The notes under the pieces were generated by a model. The model searched no databases, was not told where the DNA came from, and saw only the letters and a list, made by a program, of their open reading frames with translations. Positions 48,499 through 59,021 of a stretch of DNA of 64,000 nt are shown piece by piece. Made by a program: the position numbers and the translations under genes. The DNA lies in NCBI GenBank assembly GCA_014898415.1, contig RCTD01000002.1, positions 124,001 through 188,000 on the forward strand, given 5' to 3'. Each line of letters opens with the position of its first letter. Positions within the stretch are counted from its first letter, which is position 1. Source of the DNA: Stromatinia cepivora (taxonomy: Eukaryota > Ascomycota > Leotiomycetes > Helotiales > Sclerotiniaceae).

Positions 48499-50134
48499 TC
48501 GAGTATGCTATCAGCTTCTAGAGCAGACCAACTAAAAAATAGAGAACGACTATGCGGCCAGTTTCGATTTCCAACAAGTCCTCACTTCATTTCAATCATA
48601 TGGATTTTTCACTGGTGTTAAATTGATTGGCATATCTGTATGTCATCTTAATTTGATGTTTTGCCACGTTTCATAAAGCGTGACGACTTAAGGAGCGTCT
48701 CAACTCAACCATGGCTTGCCATCACACGAATTCACGCGGCCGTAAACTGTGCAGAGATATCCTCTCTCTAAGAACTTAGTGATGAAATGATGCCGGGATA
48801 CATGAGTACAGGTTTCGTCTCTCTCATGGTGCCAGTAAAATTCTGTGATTCGTAAACTACCCCTTTCAGGTCTTTCAGGTCGCAAGCCAACTTCTATTAG
48901 GGGTAAGCTAATTTTCTTATGAGACAAAAAGAGTTATCTTGAGGCGATGGCTATTTGTTTTGCCCGAAGCGCGGTCTGCGAAGTAGAGATAACGAATCCT
49001 CAATGATTGGCCCGAGTATCTCCCATTTGGCAGAGCAGTCGCCATTTAGTTTATGAGGAATCCAAGAAACCATCGAATTTCCTCATCCAGCACTTCTATG
49101 GCAGGTTTCTTGTAAAGACTAGCTGCTTTAAAGGAAGCCCACTATTGGAAAAGTTTTCCGTGGGGCAGCCTTGTCTGCGTTCCCCCAGGCTGTATAGAAC
49201 GTTGACTACCGGGTGAGGGTCATAAAGGAGAACCATCACTCAACCAATAGCTTAGAACTGTGTCATCTAGCCTCTAGAAGAAGCTGCAATTAGATGTAGC
49301 ATAGTGAATCACGTTAGGTGTAAATAACATGTGCGAGGCTGAAATGAAAAAAAACTAATCCCAATCCCGCTATGACCTGCAACGCAACTTACTGCAATCC
49401 ACACATGGGCTGGCAGAGATGCCGTTTGCCGCGCACAGGGTTGTGCGGTTGTACGGGGGTGATTTGGAAAGCCAGGATGCAGCTGGCTCACTTGAGGTCG
49501 ATTTATAACAGCCACCCCAGGGCCAGAACTCCTGACTCAGGAGTAGTTATCCCAAATACCGTTATGCGTTAGATGAGACGTGCTTTGAAGGTATTGAAGT
49601 ATGCATTAGAGAATTTTTGCATCATCACCTGTGGGGGTTCACTTTGTGATATAAACCTCAAGTTTCCCTAATGAGGTTAGATTTGTGGTTTTGACAAAAT
49701 GAAAATGCGAAAATTATTTCGAACTTTGTTACTAAATAAGCTTTTTCCTGAGCCTAAGTTCTATAACTCACAACACTATCATGTAGCTCTCACATACTAA
49801 ATCTTGAAACGATTCCCAATTTTAACCTGAACTTAAGGCCATCTTAAAACCGAAATCATGAAAATGGAAAATGGAAAATAATAATGGAAATGGTGATAAC
49901 AAAAGCCCCGAAAACCCCATCGAAAACTATTATATTGGTTAAGTTTCTGAAAAATTACGCCCCAAAGCTGTCAGGAAGTTACTCCACCGACCATGCGCTT
50001 CGAAAAAGCATATGACGGTGAAATAGGCCTAGTGTATTCTGGCGTAAGTGAGTTTATACGGTATATTAGATCTAATATAATAAGGCAAATGAGCTCTAAT
50101 ATTTCAAAAAAGTTGATCCGAACGCGCCCTAAAT
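48499..50134. other. Intergenic, no gene supported
   Basis: Short frames at 48700-48927, 49007-49216 and 49372-49572 show no motif or splice partner. The region separates two SDR genes on the same strand and probably contains the second gene's promoter. Confidence 0.55.
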
Positions 50135-51072
50135 ATGTCAGAAACACAATTACCTTCACGGCGTGTCATAGTGCCTCGGGTCCACGAAGGTAAACTGGCT
50201 ATCGTAACCGGATCCGCCAGAAGTGAGCTCCGATCTTATAGCTTTAATCCTTACACAATGTTTACCGGAATTCAGGTATTGGTGCTGGAATAGTTAGAAA
50301 GCTAGCCAGTAAAGGCTGCAATATCATTATCAACTATGCTACTATCGCCTCCGACAAGGCCGCAGCTACTCTCAAAACCGAACTTGAGTCAGCACATTCC
50401 ATAAAAGCCACCACTATTCGGGCAGACATCAGTACCTCGGCTGGTTGCGAACAAATTATCGTTGCCGCAAAAGAAAATTTCACAAATTCCAAAACCGGTG
50501 CTCTGCAGATCGACATCCTGGTGCACAATGCCGCAGTATTATATGTCGGGCCCCTTGAAAGTGTTATCGAGAAGGAATTTCACCATATCTACTCTGTGAA
50601 TGTGCTAGGTCCAACACTATTGACGGCAGCTTGCAAGCCATTTCTACCCACTGATCGTTCCGGCCGCATTGTGATGATGTCTAGTATCAATCCCAAAATC
50701 GGAACACCAAACACGACCTTGTACTCGGGGACGAAAGCGGCGATGGAAGCGATGACTCGTGTGTGGGCAAGAGAATTGGCCGAAAACGCCACGGTTAATG
50801 CTATCAACCCCGGACCTGTAATGACTGATATGTATTTGTCTGCTCCAGAGGAAGTCAAACAAGGATTGGCGCTGTGGAATCCATTGACGCCATTGGCGCC
50901 AGTTAGAGAAACTGATAGCCCGGAAGTCAAAGAGTTAGGTGAACGGCTGGGTGGGAGAGCAGCTTATGATCATGAGATTGCGGGCATGATTGCAATTATC
51001 TGCGATCCAGATTCATCGTGGATGATGGGGAGTCTTTTGAGTGCTAATGGTGGATTATCTTTCAGTATGTAA
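50135..51072 (+). CDS. Short-chain dehydrogenase, ketoreductase-like
   Basis: This is an NAD(P)(H)-dependent SDR. Two exons are read, 50135-50222 and 50276-51072, for 294 residues. The 53-nt intron falls inside the nucleotide-binding motif and, when removed, gives TGSARSIGAGI. Other motifs are NYAT after the second strand, HNAAVLY at about 113-119, the catalytic Ser in MMSSINP (about 165-166), and Tyr179/Lys183 in YSGTK. NPGPVMTDM is near the substrate loop, and the C-terminus is MGSLLSANGGLSF. Asn-Tyr at the cofactor-selecting position suggests NADP(H) in the ketoacyl-reductase or tetrahydroxynaphthalene-reductase style. It is only distantly similar to the SDR 2 kb upstream, so the pair is probably not a recent duplication. 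The substrate is unknown. Confidence 0.88.
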
Positions 51073-51699
51073 GCGCCAGTGGGTGATAGAGAATTGAGAT
51101 TCTATAAAATGCTATCCGTAATATTCTCTGTATGAAAAGTGAACACTCGTAGATGGACTACCGGTCCCAGCAATGAAAGCTCATGATGCGAGCACAGTTG
51201 TCAGGATTTTTCAGCGACGTTCCAGGGCAATACCTACGCGGAATGAACGGCAGTCCAGTTTATATGGGCGCTCCATGAAAGTGTAACATAATACCTAGTA
51301 GCTTCCATACGAATATTCAATTCAATTCTAAAATTTGATAAGTGTCGAAGAAACCATTAACGTATATGATGATGATAAATTCTGATGAGGTCAGTGAGGT
51401 TGTCAAGGAGTCTAAGCTTCCGTGCACGGACTATTTATGACCACCAAAATCCGCATGCAGATCGGTGTTCGGCCCCGCTATATGTACATATGAGTATCAC
51501 GCATTTTGCACAGATATATCGTGACAGGATAGTAGTGTGTCTGCAAGCTTTTGCTCTCTTTAGATCCATAATTGATCCAAAATTCAACTTTGAGTTCAAG
51601 CATGATCGGATCGAGATTGAGGTCATCGTCACCGGAAGCACTACTCCAGCGGTGATGCGTGTCGGCAAGACGCATCTAGAACAACGGTAAACTACAAAC
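51073..51699. other. Intergenic, HET gene upstream region
   Basis: The plus-strand frame at 51385-51690 ends just before the HET start and lacks any motif or splice link to it. Nothing else is seen. Confidence 0.55.
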
Positions 51700-53361
51700 A
51701 TGACGCGAACTAAGTTGATCAACATGGACTCCGGGGCACTTGAGCCATATGCAATTAGTTCCATGCCATCCTATCTTGCAGCTTCTCATGCGTGGTCCGA
51801 CAACATGTTTGCAATACACACTGAGTACAAAAACACATTAGGTGGAATCATGATCGAGACTTCCGTTCGCAAACTCTTTCCTGACATCAAATATTGCTGG
51901 ATTGACACAATTTGCATTGATCAAAATGACGAAGAAGATAAGAAACGTCAAATACCTCTAATGGGTGACATATACGGGAATGCGGAAGTGGTAGTGATTG
52001 TCACAACTTGTGATTTTCCAAACTGGATGACACAGGATTACTTGGATCAACTCACCAAGGATCTAGATGAAGCCATCGCAATATCTTTGGAAGAGGAGTA
52101 TACAGAATCCATGTCCGAGTACTGGGCATATGGTGATGGGCGACAGAAGATCATTGATGGGATGGATTGTCTTGAATTATTCACGAGGACTCGGTGGGCT
52201 GATCGGATTTGGACACTGCAAGAGTATATTCTTGCTCAGCAGATTGTGTGGCTTGGCAAAGAAAGTGTATGTCTTCGAATAGACGATGTACTGTTCAGTG
52301 CATTGCCGGACTTATGTGATGTCTTCGATATCGGAGAAACGATAGGTGGGAAATATTCTAAAGTTTATGATTTTTACACAGGGATGGTGAATGCTGGAGC
52401 CGGCAAAATCGATCGAACTCGTGTAATGGAACTGTTGGGGAATCGTACCGCTTCCTTTCCTGATGATGAGATTTATGGTGCAATGGCAGCCTCGGGAGTA
52501 GTCATACAACCAGGAATCGTCTTTGGCCAGGATAATGTCTGGGCTCTTTGGTGGGAAGAGGCAATACGTCAAGGACATCATCGCTGGATGTTTCTTCCCC
52601 CGGTTTTATCTGACTCTTCAAGTAAAAATTGTGTAATGCCGCCTTTCAAGACACGCCACAAAGCCTCACAGTATTCAGGGCTAGATACAATAAATATCAA
52701 AAGTGGCCAAGTAACCATTGCCAACGGAAGTATAAATATATCCGGTCGCTGGGCTGGTTCCTGTCACATGGTACGGCGCTTGGGTAAAGTTTGTCAAGAT
52801 GAAAACGGTGGTCTTCGTCGAGATATAACCATGATTTTGTTCTCCAATGGTAGTTGGCAGTTAGCTTTACGGCTTGTTGTAGCATTTGGTGGAGGCAGAT
52901 ACACTTGGAAGCAATGTCTGGCAATCGCACAAGTTTTACAAGCAAACTACTATCGTGCTAGAAGAGCCATTGATTCTCGGAAAGAGCATAAGATGATTCT
53001 ACGAAGGCAGACCAATTATCAAAGAACAGCCTGGGCTGACTTCATGAGACTTATGATGAGTCAGATGATTTCAATGAATGAAGGAATAGCTTATCTTGCT
53101 TATGTTAAGAATACGTTGAAGTCAACGAACATCATCATAGTGAGTGATGATAATCAACCGCTTAACAAGCTTCATGCTCTTGATTTTGGAATACAAGATG
53201 CTAGCCAAAGAACTCCTTTTGTGATTGTTTCTGCCCCAAATTCCTATCTGCCTCTTGAACACGAAAATCGCATTGAGGCTCTTCACAAGGTTGGGATGTC
53301 TCTCTCCCGACAATGGTGTGCAAGACATTGCGCAAAGCTTGTGCTTACAAGGGTCATGTAA
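51700..53361 (+). CDS. HET-domain protein
   Basis: This is a heterokaryon-incompatibility-type protein; members trigger cell death when incompatible hyphae fuse, though most are untested. It is a single open frame of 553 residues. The HET domain lies at the N-terminus. YLAASHAWSD is at 25-34, the central CWIDTICIDQ at 66-75, MGDIYGNAEVVV at 88-99, and RIWTLQEY at 169-176. The rest shows the usual loose HET tail, with a DDEIYGAMAASGV stretch that parallels the RDKVFALLGL block of other members. No TIR, NACHT or ankyrin partner domain is seen. Whether it acts in allorecognition here is inference. A broken HET copy lies 4 kb downstream on the same strand. Confidence 0.87.
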   Translation: MTRTKLINMDSGALEPYAISSMPSYLAASHAWSDNMFAIHTEYKNTLGGIMIETSVRKLFPDIKYCWIDTICIDQNDEEDKKRQIPLMGDIYGNAEVVVIVTTCDFPNWMTQDYLDQLTKDLDEAIAISLEEEYTESMSEYWAYGDGRQKIIDGMDCLELFTRTRWADRIWTLQEYILAQQIVWLGKESVCLRIDDVLFSALPDLCDVFDIGETIGGKYSKVYDFYTGMVNAGAGKIDRTRVMELLGNRTASFPDDEIYGAMAASGVVIQPGIVFGQDNVWALWWEEAIRQGHHRWMFLPPVLSDSSSKNCVMPPFKTRHKASQYSGLDTINIKSGQVTIANGSINISGRWAGSCHMVRRLGKVCQDENGGLRRDITMILFSNGSWQLALRLVVAFGGGRYTWKQCLAIAQVLQANYYRARRAIDSRKEHKMILRRQTNYQRTAWADFMRLMMSQMISMNEGIAYLAYVKNTLKSTNIIIVSDDNQPLNKLHALDFGIQDASQRTPFVIVSAPNSYLPLEHENRIEALHKVGMSLSRQWCARHCAKLVLTRVM

Positions 53362-53674
53362 TAGATGCCGATTTACATAAATTCAATATTGGCGGGAAGG
53401 CATGCTGGTTTTGTTCAAAGGCATGATAAAGTTCTGGGCTACACTAGCAGCGCTCAATCACCCCTCGAGTGGTTCATTAAGTTAGGTTGGGAAGCCAGCA
53501 GAAGTCAGAAATATCCAGATTTTCGTCAAGCCCTTCTAAATTCTAGTACGCAGGCATTACCTATAATGACAAAAAAACTCTCATATTTATGATTCGGCTA
53601 CGGATAGATCTAGATATAAAATACAGGATTATCTACATGAGAAGGCAGCGAATATTCAACAAGACGCGCACACC
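53362..53674. other. Convergent intergenic region
   Basis: A 75-codon plus-strand frame (53365-53592) starts four bases after the HET stop. No splice pair was found that would link it to the HET gene, and it carries no motif. The region should hold the 3' ends of the two converging genes. Confidence 0.5.
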
Positions 53675-55150
53675 TCAGATATAAGACCCTCTTCTTTTGA
53701 TAGCCGTTCCAGTCGACAAGGGAACCTTCGAAGTAGCAAATGTCGTCGGGGAAGTGGGGGTTGTTTTGGGATTACTTCCAAATGATGATGCTATTCCGCT
53801 GGTCTCTGTTGAATTGTCACCCATATCGTTCCACTGCGAGAGAAGAGCTTCAATGCCTGAAGCCACACTACTAGCTTTAGCAGGATTAAAGGCTGTAGCT
53901 GTGACTCCATTTTGCTCCACCTTATTTGTAGTCCATGAAGCAAGTTTTACAGAGGCTTGAGTACAAGAAGCGACTGTCGTTTTACCACTTACTATCTTAG
54001 TCGATGCGGTACAAACTGAGCTAGTAGGCTTGCAAGATGCGGTCATTGTGGTTCCACTTGTGACGTACGTTGATGGCGTGCAAGTTGAGCTCGAGGAGAT
54101 TGGACCACCGGTACATTTGGCAGTATACGTGGAACCAGCGGAGACGTAGGTAGATGCAATACATGTCGATTTGGATAATGATCCTGATAGGGTAGATGAT
54201 GCCGAACCCGACAAACCTCCACTGCCCCCAGTAATGGAACCCGTGATAGAGTCTGTTGAAGAGGCAGAGGAAGTTATAATAGATGAGATGATGGAGGATG
54301 AAGAACCCGACACGGCTGATTTAGTAATGGAAGCCAATGATACTGAGGAAACTGATGAAACTGATGAGACCGATGAGATTGATACCGTGGATGAACTCAA
54401 GGTAGCTTGGGAGTTGGTCGAAGATGATTTAGACGTAGAACCTTTGATGACAGTAGAAGCAGTACTGGTACTACTTGATGGTGCCACGGTTGTCGAAGGA
54501 GAAGTTGAAGTTGTGGATGTCGATACCTTTGAAGTGGTGGTTTGTGGAGGGGCTTTGGTAGTAGTTGATGGTGGTGCTTGAGCTGTAGTTGTTGGATTTG
54601 GAGCTTTTGTGGTACCCTGTTGAACTGCGGTCGTTTTCTTAGTTGCTTTGGCAACAGCTCTCTTCAACTCTTTCTCGTTGGCGATAGGAGATCCTGGAAG
54701 TTCTGTCGGATAAGGGACGTGGACATCTCCCAGCTTTGCCCAAACTAAATTTGTTTGTAAGTTATACTTCTTAAACGTACTGGAAATAGACTAACCTTGA
54801 CCAAGCTCACCAACATATGCCTGTACACTAGTACCATCGATTACGGTATCAATAATGATGGGGCTAGTGAGAGCTGCATAATCGGTAAGGAAGGATGCAA
54901 CGAATGTTGCTGTAGATTCTTGGCTTGTTATGACAGTGGTGATTGGAGGAAGTCCAGAGACGCCGAATGAGGTACAAGGTTCGTGCTCTAGTCCAAGGGA
55001 TGACTTGTAGAGACATAGGTTATATGCTTGCTGACTCAAAATCGAAGCTTGAGAAGGGTTGGCTCCGGCCGCTGGAGCAGCATAACAAGAAGCAAGAAGT
55101 AGGGAAGATTGCACAATGGCGAAAATCGTTTTATCACGAATAAACCCCAT
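53675..55150 (-). CDS. Secreted Ser/Thr-rich protein with Cys repeats
   Basis: This is probably a secreted or wall-associated glycoprotein. Two exons are read, 55150-54796 and 54744-53675, for 474 residues. The signal peptide spans about residues 1-24 (AIVQSSLLLASCYA, then AP). A roughly 120-residue N-terminal domain carries three Cys and the QAYVGELGQVWAKLGD stretch. It is followed by a Lys/Thr/Pro-rich linker and about 120 residues of almost pure Ser/Thr (SSVSSVSSVS). Three 17-residue repeats then occur at about 313-329, 340-356 and 363-379, each opening and closing with Cys (C-x15-C, core ST-Y/K-V/I-x-SG-x-T). The tail ends KRRGSYI, with no hydrophobic GPI signal. Heavy O-mannosylation is expected from composition. 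It is divergent from the metallopeptidase gene (844 bp apart). Function is unknown; an adhesin-like role is a guess. Confidence 0.83.
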
Positions 55151-55994
55151 ATTTTACGATATCAAAGACCGAAACAAAACAGAAACTGAATCTGGGAAAA
55201 ATTAAAGAATGTGATTTTCGACGAATCGATGAAAAAAGAATGACAGGAATTAAAGAATGAAAAGTGGATGGTTGATTTCATCCCATGCATACATTGGCGA
55301 CAGATCCTTTATATTCTCCTCTGGGTGTCCTCGAAAACTTCCAGGCCCACAAACTCTCCAAAATACGAAGTTAAACTTAGACATCAGAAATCCTCTCAGG
55401 GGTCTTATTCATCAACAATTTTCCATATTCTCGATCAAAGTCCTCGGCAAAATTAGCATAAATTTCGATTTCATTGTCAGCAACGCCTTTGGTGATCTTC
55501 TCAGGGGTAATATTGTATAATTCGGCTCTAAGGAGGAAGAGGCTGAGTCTGGGAAAATACTTTTGTCAGCATGTAAGCATTTAATGTTCCGCAATTTGCA
55601 CCACCTTCGCTTACTCACGACATCCTTTGCCCCCAACACACTCCTAAAAGCTCAAGTGTGGGTTCTATTTAGAAGCTATAGGAATGACATACCGAAAGGA
55701 GTATGAATCTACCCTACCAAGTCGTTCGTATTTGCTCATTGAGCAATTTCATGTGGGAGTTTTCTCTTCTAAGATCACAGCTTGGCGGCTTTGAATCAAA
55801 ATAGAATTTAGAGAGGCAAATCCGCACTGAAGAACTGTTTTATATCTCAAGATTATATATATTTCTTGCTGTCTCGGTGTCTAGTCCACATGCCCAGCTC
55901 CTTCATTTGGCATTCGTTTTTATTATTTCATTTCAAGTTATTCTTTTGTAACCCATACATTCATTCCCAGTATACACATTCCTTTGAATTCATA
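55151..55994. promoter_or_regulatory. Shared divergent region of two secreted-protein genes
   Basis: There are 844 bp between the start of the secreted Cys-repeat protein (minus) and that of the secreted metallopeptidase (plus). Both promoters must lie here. Local short frames (55257-55520, 55412-55639) have no support. I see no operator that I can name. Confidence 0.5.
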
Positions 55995-57202
55995 ATGAAG
56001 TTCCCTACCTACCTAATATTGCCCGCCCTACTTGGGTTATCTAATGCAGTCACTATCGATTCCCTCTTCCACACCAAAGCAACTGGACCTGGTGGTCTTG
56101 GTGCAAACAAGGCGACTATACAAAGTTGGTTGGATGATACTGTCCTTCTTGTTGATGCTGCCTTGAATGGCATTAATGCGTACCAAACCGACCCGAATAT
56201 GCGCAATAATCTTTTAGCGTACTTTGGCATCAGACCTACGAAGTCTGGCAAAGTCCATGCTTCGGATAATGGTAAACTCACTACTGTTGCAAGTAAGTGT
56301 CCTTTCGAAGCAAATATGTCTCGATTAGTTTTCTACCAATATCTCCATGAGATCAATAAATTAACCACAAATGTAGCCACACTACAAGGTGTACAACGAT
56401 TCCTCAACAGACAAAACACACGATTTACCGTGGAAGGCGATGGCACAGGAATGCCCTGGCTCTTCTACGATTCCACATGGCAGGAAGAAACCGAACTCCT
56501 ATACGACCCCACTGGAAAGCCAATTCCGGACCCCAAAGACCCTACCAAGCAAGCCAACTTCCGCACCTTTACCGGCTCAGTTGATACCAGCACAGACAGC
56601 TTGATCAAAGACATGCAACAGGGGAAATCTCCAAACTGGGCTAAATATGCATACTACTCCTCGGATCTCCACGACTACGTCATCGAGACCAAGGCAAATC
56701 GGTATCCTGGAAACCCGCCTTCGTGGTGTAGAGGAAAATCACTATCGCCCAAGGAACTTCGATTTGGTCTGACGAATACAAATCTTTATCGAGATGTCGT
56801 TACGCTTTGTCCAGATGCATTTACCACGGATTCCGAACCATATGAAACTATAGCTACTGCGATGGCATCGACCCAGGCGAAAACTATGGGTTCAGATCTA
56901 GATGATGCTTCGCCGAGATCATTGACACTCTTCCATGAATTGATCCATTTGACTTATGGACAAGGGGCTGATGATACACCAGATAGTGCTAGTAGGTCAA
57001 TGAATCCTTTCAATTGTAATTTGCGTGGCTAATAAAATTTTCTGTAGCAAAACCAACTGAATGTCTAGCACAAACTGTCAACAAGGAAAGCGCTCAAAGT
57101 CTAGTGAACCCAGATTCTTATGTCTTTTTCGCGTGGTCATACTATCTTACTAAGAACGGCAATCCAAGTTATCAATGGCACACTGGAATTGCCCAGACAT
57201 AG
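55995..57202 (+). CDS. Secreted HExxH metallopeptidase-like protein
   Basis: This is a likely secreted zinc endopeptidase of the fungal metallopeptidase (M35/deuterolysin-like) fold. Three exons are read: 55995-56292, 56377-56991 and 57048-57202, for 355 residues. The signal peptide is residues 1-18 (LILPALLGLSNA). The zinc-binding HELIHLTYGQG lies at about 286-296. It follows the ASPRSLTLFHE helix start and is followed by Asp-rich GADDTPDSA, which could supply the third ligand. The last exon gives TECLAQTVNK, then PDSYVFFAWSYYL, a segment typical of these proteins. The first intron (84 nt, GTAAGT to GTAG) is a multiple of three without a stop, so an unspliced reading is also open; splicing fits the family better. 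An upstream in-frame ATG-less extension (from 55866) is unlikely because the signal peptide begins at 55995. Confidence 0.82.
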
Positions 57203-57367
57203 TGATTCGTTGAAGGAAAGGAATGGAGGAAAGTCGGTGGAAGTACTTATCTTTTATATGTATATAATGCTTTCTTGCTGGTTCTTTCATTTATGAGTTC
57301 CCTTGCGTTACTCGATTGTGACCTATGACGACGGCATGCCATCTTTCAGATCAATAAAATCACTACA

Positions 57368-58452
57368 ATGGATACATTTCCAGATGCCTTTCATGAGACA
57401 CTCAGTCATGACTACGCTTACACCCCAAGTTTCAAGGCAGTATTTTCAAAAATTCAAGCCATACAACATCAAATGCTTATTACGAGAAGCATTGAAACAG
57501 GACAAGGTTCGCATCTATTAGATGTTATTGCGAGGTTCCAGACAACTTCTTCGACTGACTTAAGAGATAAAGCGTTCGCTCTCCTGGCGTTATCTTCAAA
57601 TCCCTTGGGAATAAAACCAGATTATTCGGCAACCAAGAGGACTGTGTTCACAAAGTTTGCTACCGCTTATATTAACCATGTTGAGAATCTTGATATTCTG
57701 TGCCAGAACCGATGGGGCTTTTATACCGACGAAGGAGACGTCACAAATGGCATACCATCATGGGTTCCTGATTTTGAACAACGAGACCCCGTTCGCTTGA
57801 TATTCGCTCAAAGAGGAATATTTAACGCTGGAAGGCTGAAATGCAAAGTGCCTTGTTATGTGACTGATGGGGATCGACTGATCGTGGAAGGTGTTAACTT
57901 GGGTGAAATGGGTAAAGTTTACAGAGTAATGTTTTGGGGGCCGGATGCAGAATGGATCCCAGACGAGATCATAGCGTCCGAGACATTAATGTACGCCCCC
58001 AGCATTTTATCGAAAGCCGAAAATGCTCCCCAAGCATTTTGGAGGACTCTTTTGAGCGACTGTGTTCGTGACCCAAAGCGTCGTCTTAATGAAGATGGAA
58101 TTGCAGCCTACGGCTTTTTTTTAACTCGTGGAAACGGGGAGACATTTCAACAACTGAATTGCCATATGTTAACTTGGTGGAGGAAATATCGGGCAGACAA
58201 TTCGCTACCACAAAGAATGGCCTTTATTGCTTGGCTACAGACAATGTACTGGATGGAGACTTTGTCGTGGTTTTAAATGGTGGCAAAGTTCCGGCTGTGT
58301 TGCGAAAGAGGACTGGGAATTCAGAGGGGTCGAAAGACAAGTGCGAGTATATTTTGGTTGGCCCAGCATATGTTCATGGATTCATGGATGGCGAAGCGAT
58401 GACTTTGGCTGATGAAGGTAGGCTTCAAAAAGAAGAATTTGTACTAGCATGA
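57368..58452 (+). pseudogene. Truncated, frameshifted HET-domain gene
   Basis: This is the C-terminal portion of a HET-type protein. Visible features are STDLRDKAFALLALSS (the usual DxRDK-x-FALLGL block), GIKPDYS, NGIPSWVPDFEQRDP (family PSWVPDW), and a DRLIVEGVNLG stretch. In a second frame, LDGDFVVVLNGG, YILVGPAYVHGFMDGEAM closes the tail, matching the family's GD-x-V and YVHGIMDGEAL motifs. The whole N-terminal HET domain (SHVW, CIDQ, EVVVWLG) is missing. The stop of the metallopeptidase lies only 165 bp upstream, which leaves no room for it. The frame changes near an 8-base T run at about 58115-58122. An intron does not explain the change. It is either a genuine lesion or a homopolymer error, but the missing head makes it a relic in any case. 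Confidence 0.75.
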
Positions 58453-59021
58453 TAAATGATCTTGCAGTTAATCGCAGCTCGCACTACGAGATTGTGTCTG
58501 CAGCCAGAAGAGAAGAACGCTGAAGAATATGGACTGCTTGAAAGCGAGGCGATCAAACTTTAATTGAGGTCAAGAAGTGACGGTGATTAGGAAAGTGACG
58601 TTGTAATGTGTGTGAGAATAATGATATGATATCATGCTTTCGATATTGAATAGTGAGATAATGCGACTTCTATGATAATAAGCCGTGTTTCTAATATTGC
58701 ACCTGCAAACGAATCAAAAGGGAAAAATGGCAAAAATCGCATCGGCTATGGCTCTCGAGGCGCTATCAATTGCGTAACATTCTCTTATGACTAAGATACC
58801 ACTAGATAAAGTCCAAGGTAGCTTTCACCAGCCAGGATTGACAAACTGTGCTGTTGAAGATAAATGTTGTAGAAATCCAATTCATGACAGATGCACGAGC
58901 GGCTGCTGCAATGATATTTAGCGTTATAAAAGCATAATGTCCGCTAAATTATAAGTGCAGTCAGTCATCAGTCTCGCAAGACAGCTTCGTAAATCGTGGT
59001 GCCAACACCATTGAATATTAT
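58453..59021. other. Intergenic, no gene supported
   Basis: Converging 3' flanks lie between the HET relic (plus) and the barrel protein (minus). Nothing further is visible. Confidence 0.6.

Noticed and set aside
51385..51690. 101-codon frame just upstream of the HET gene
   Set aside because: It is in a different frame, ends before the HET ATG, and has no splice signals linking the two.
53365..53592. 75-codon frame just after the HET stop, as a possible last exon
   Set aside because: No in-phase GT-AG pair joins it to the HET frame, and the sequence lacks HET tail motifs.
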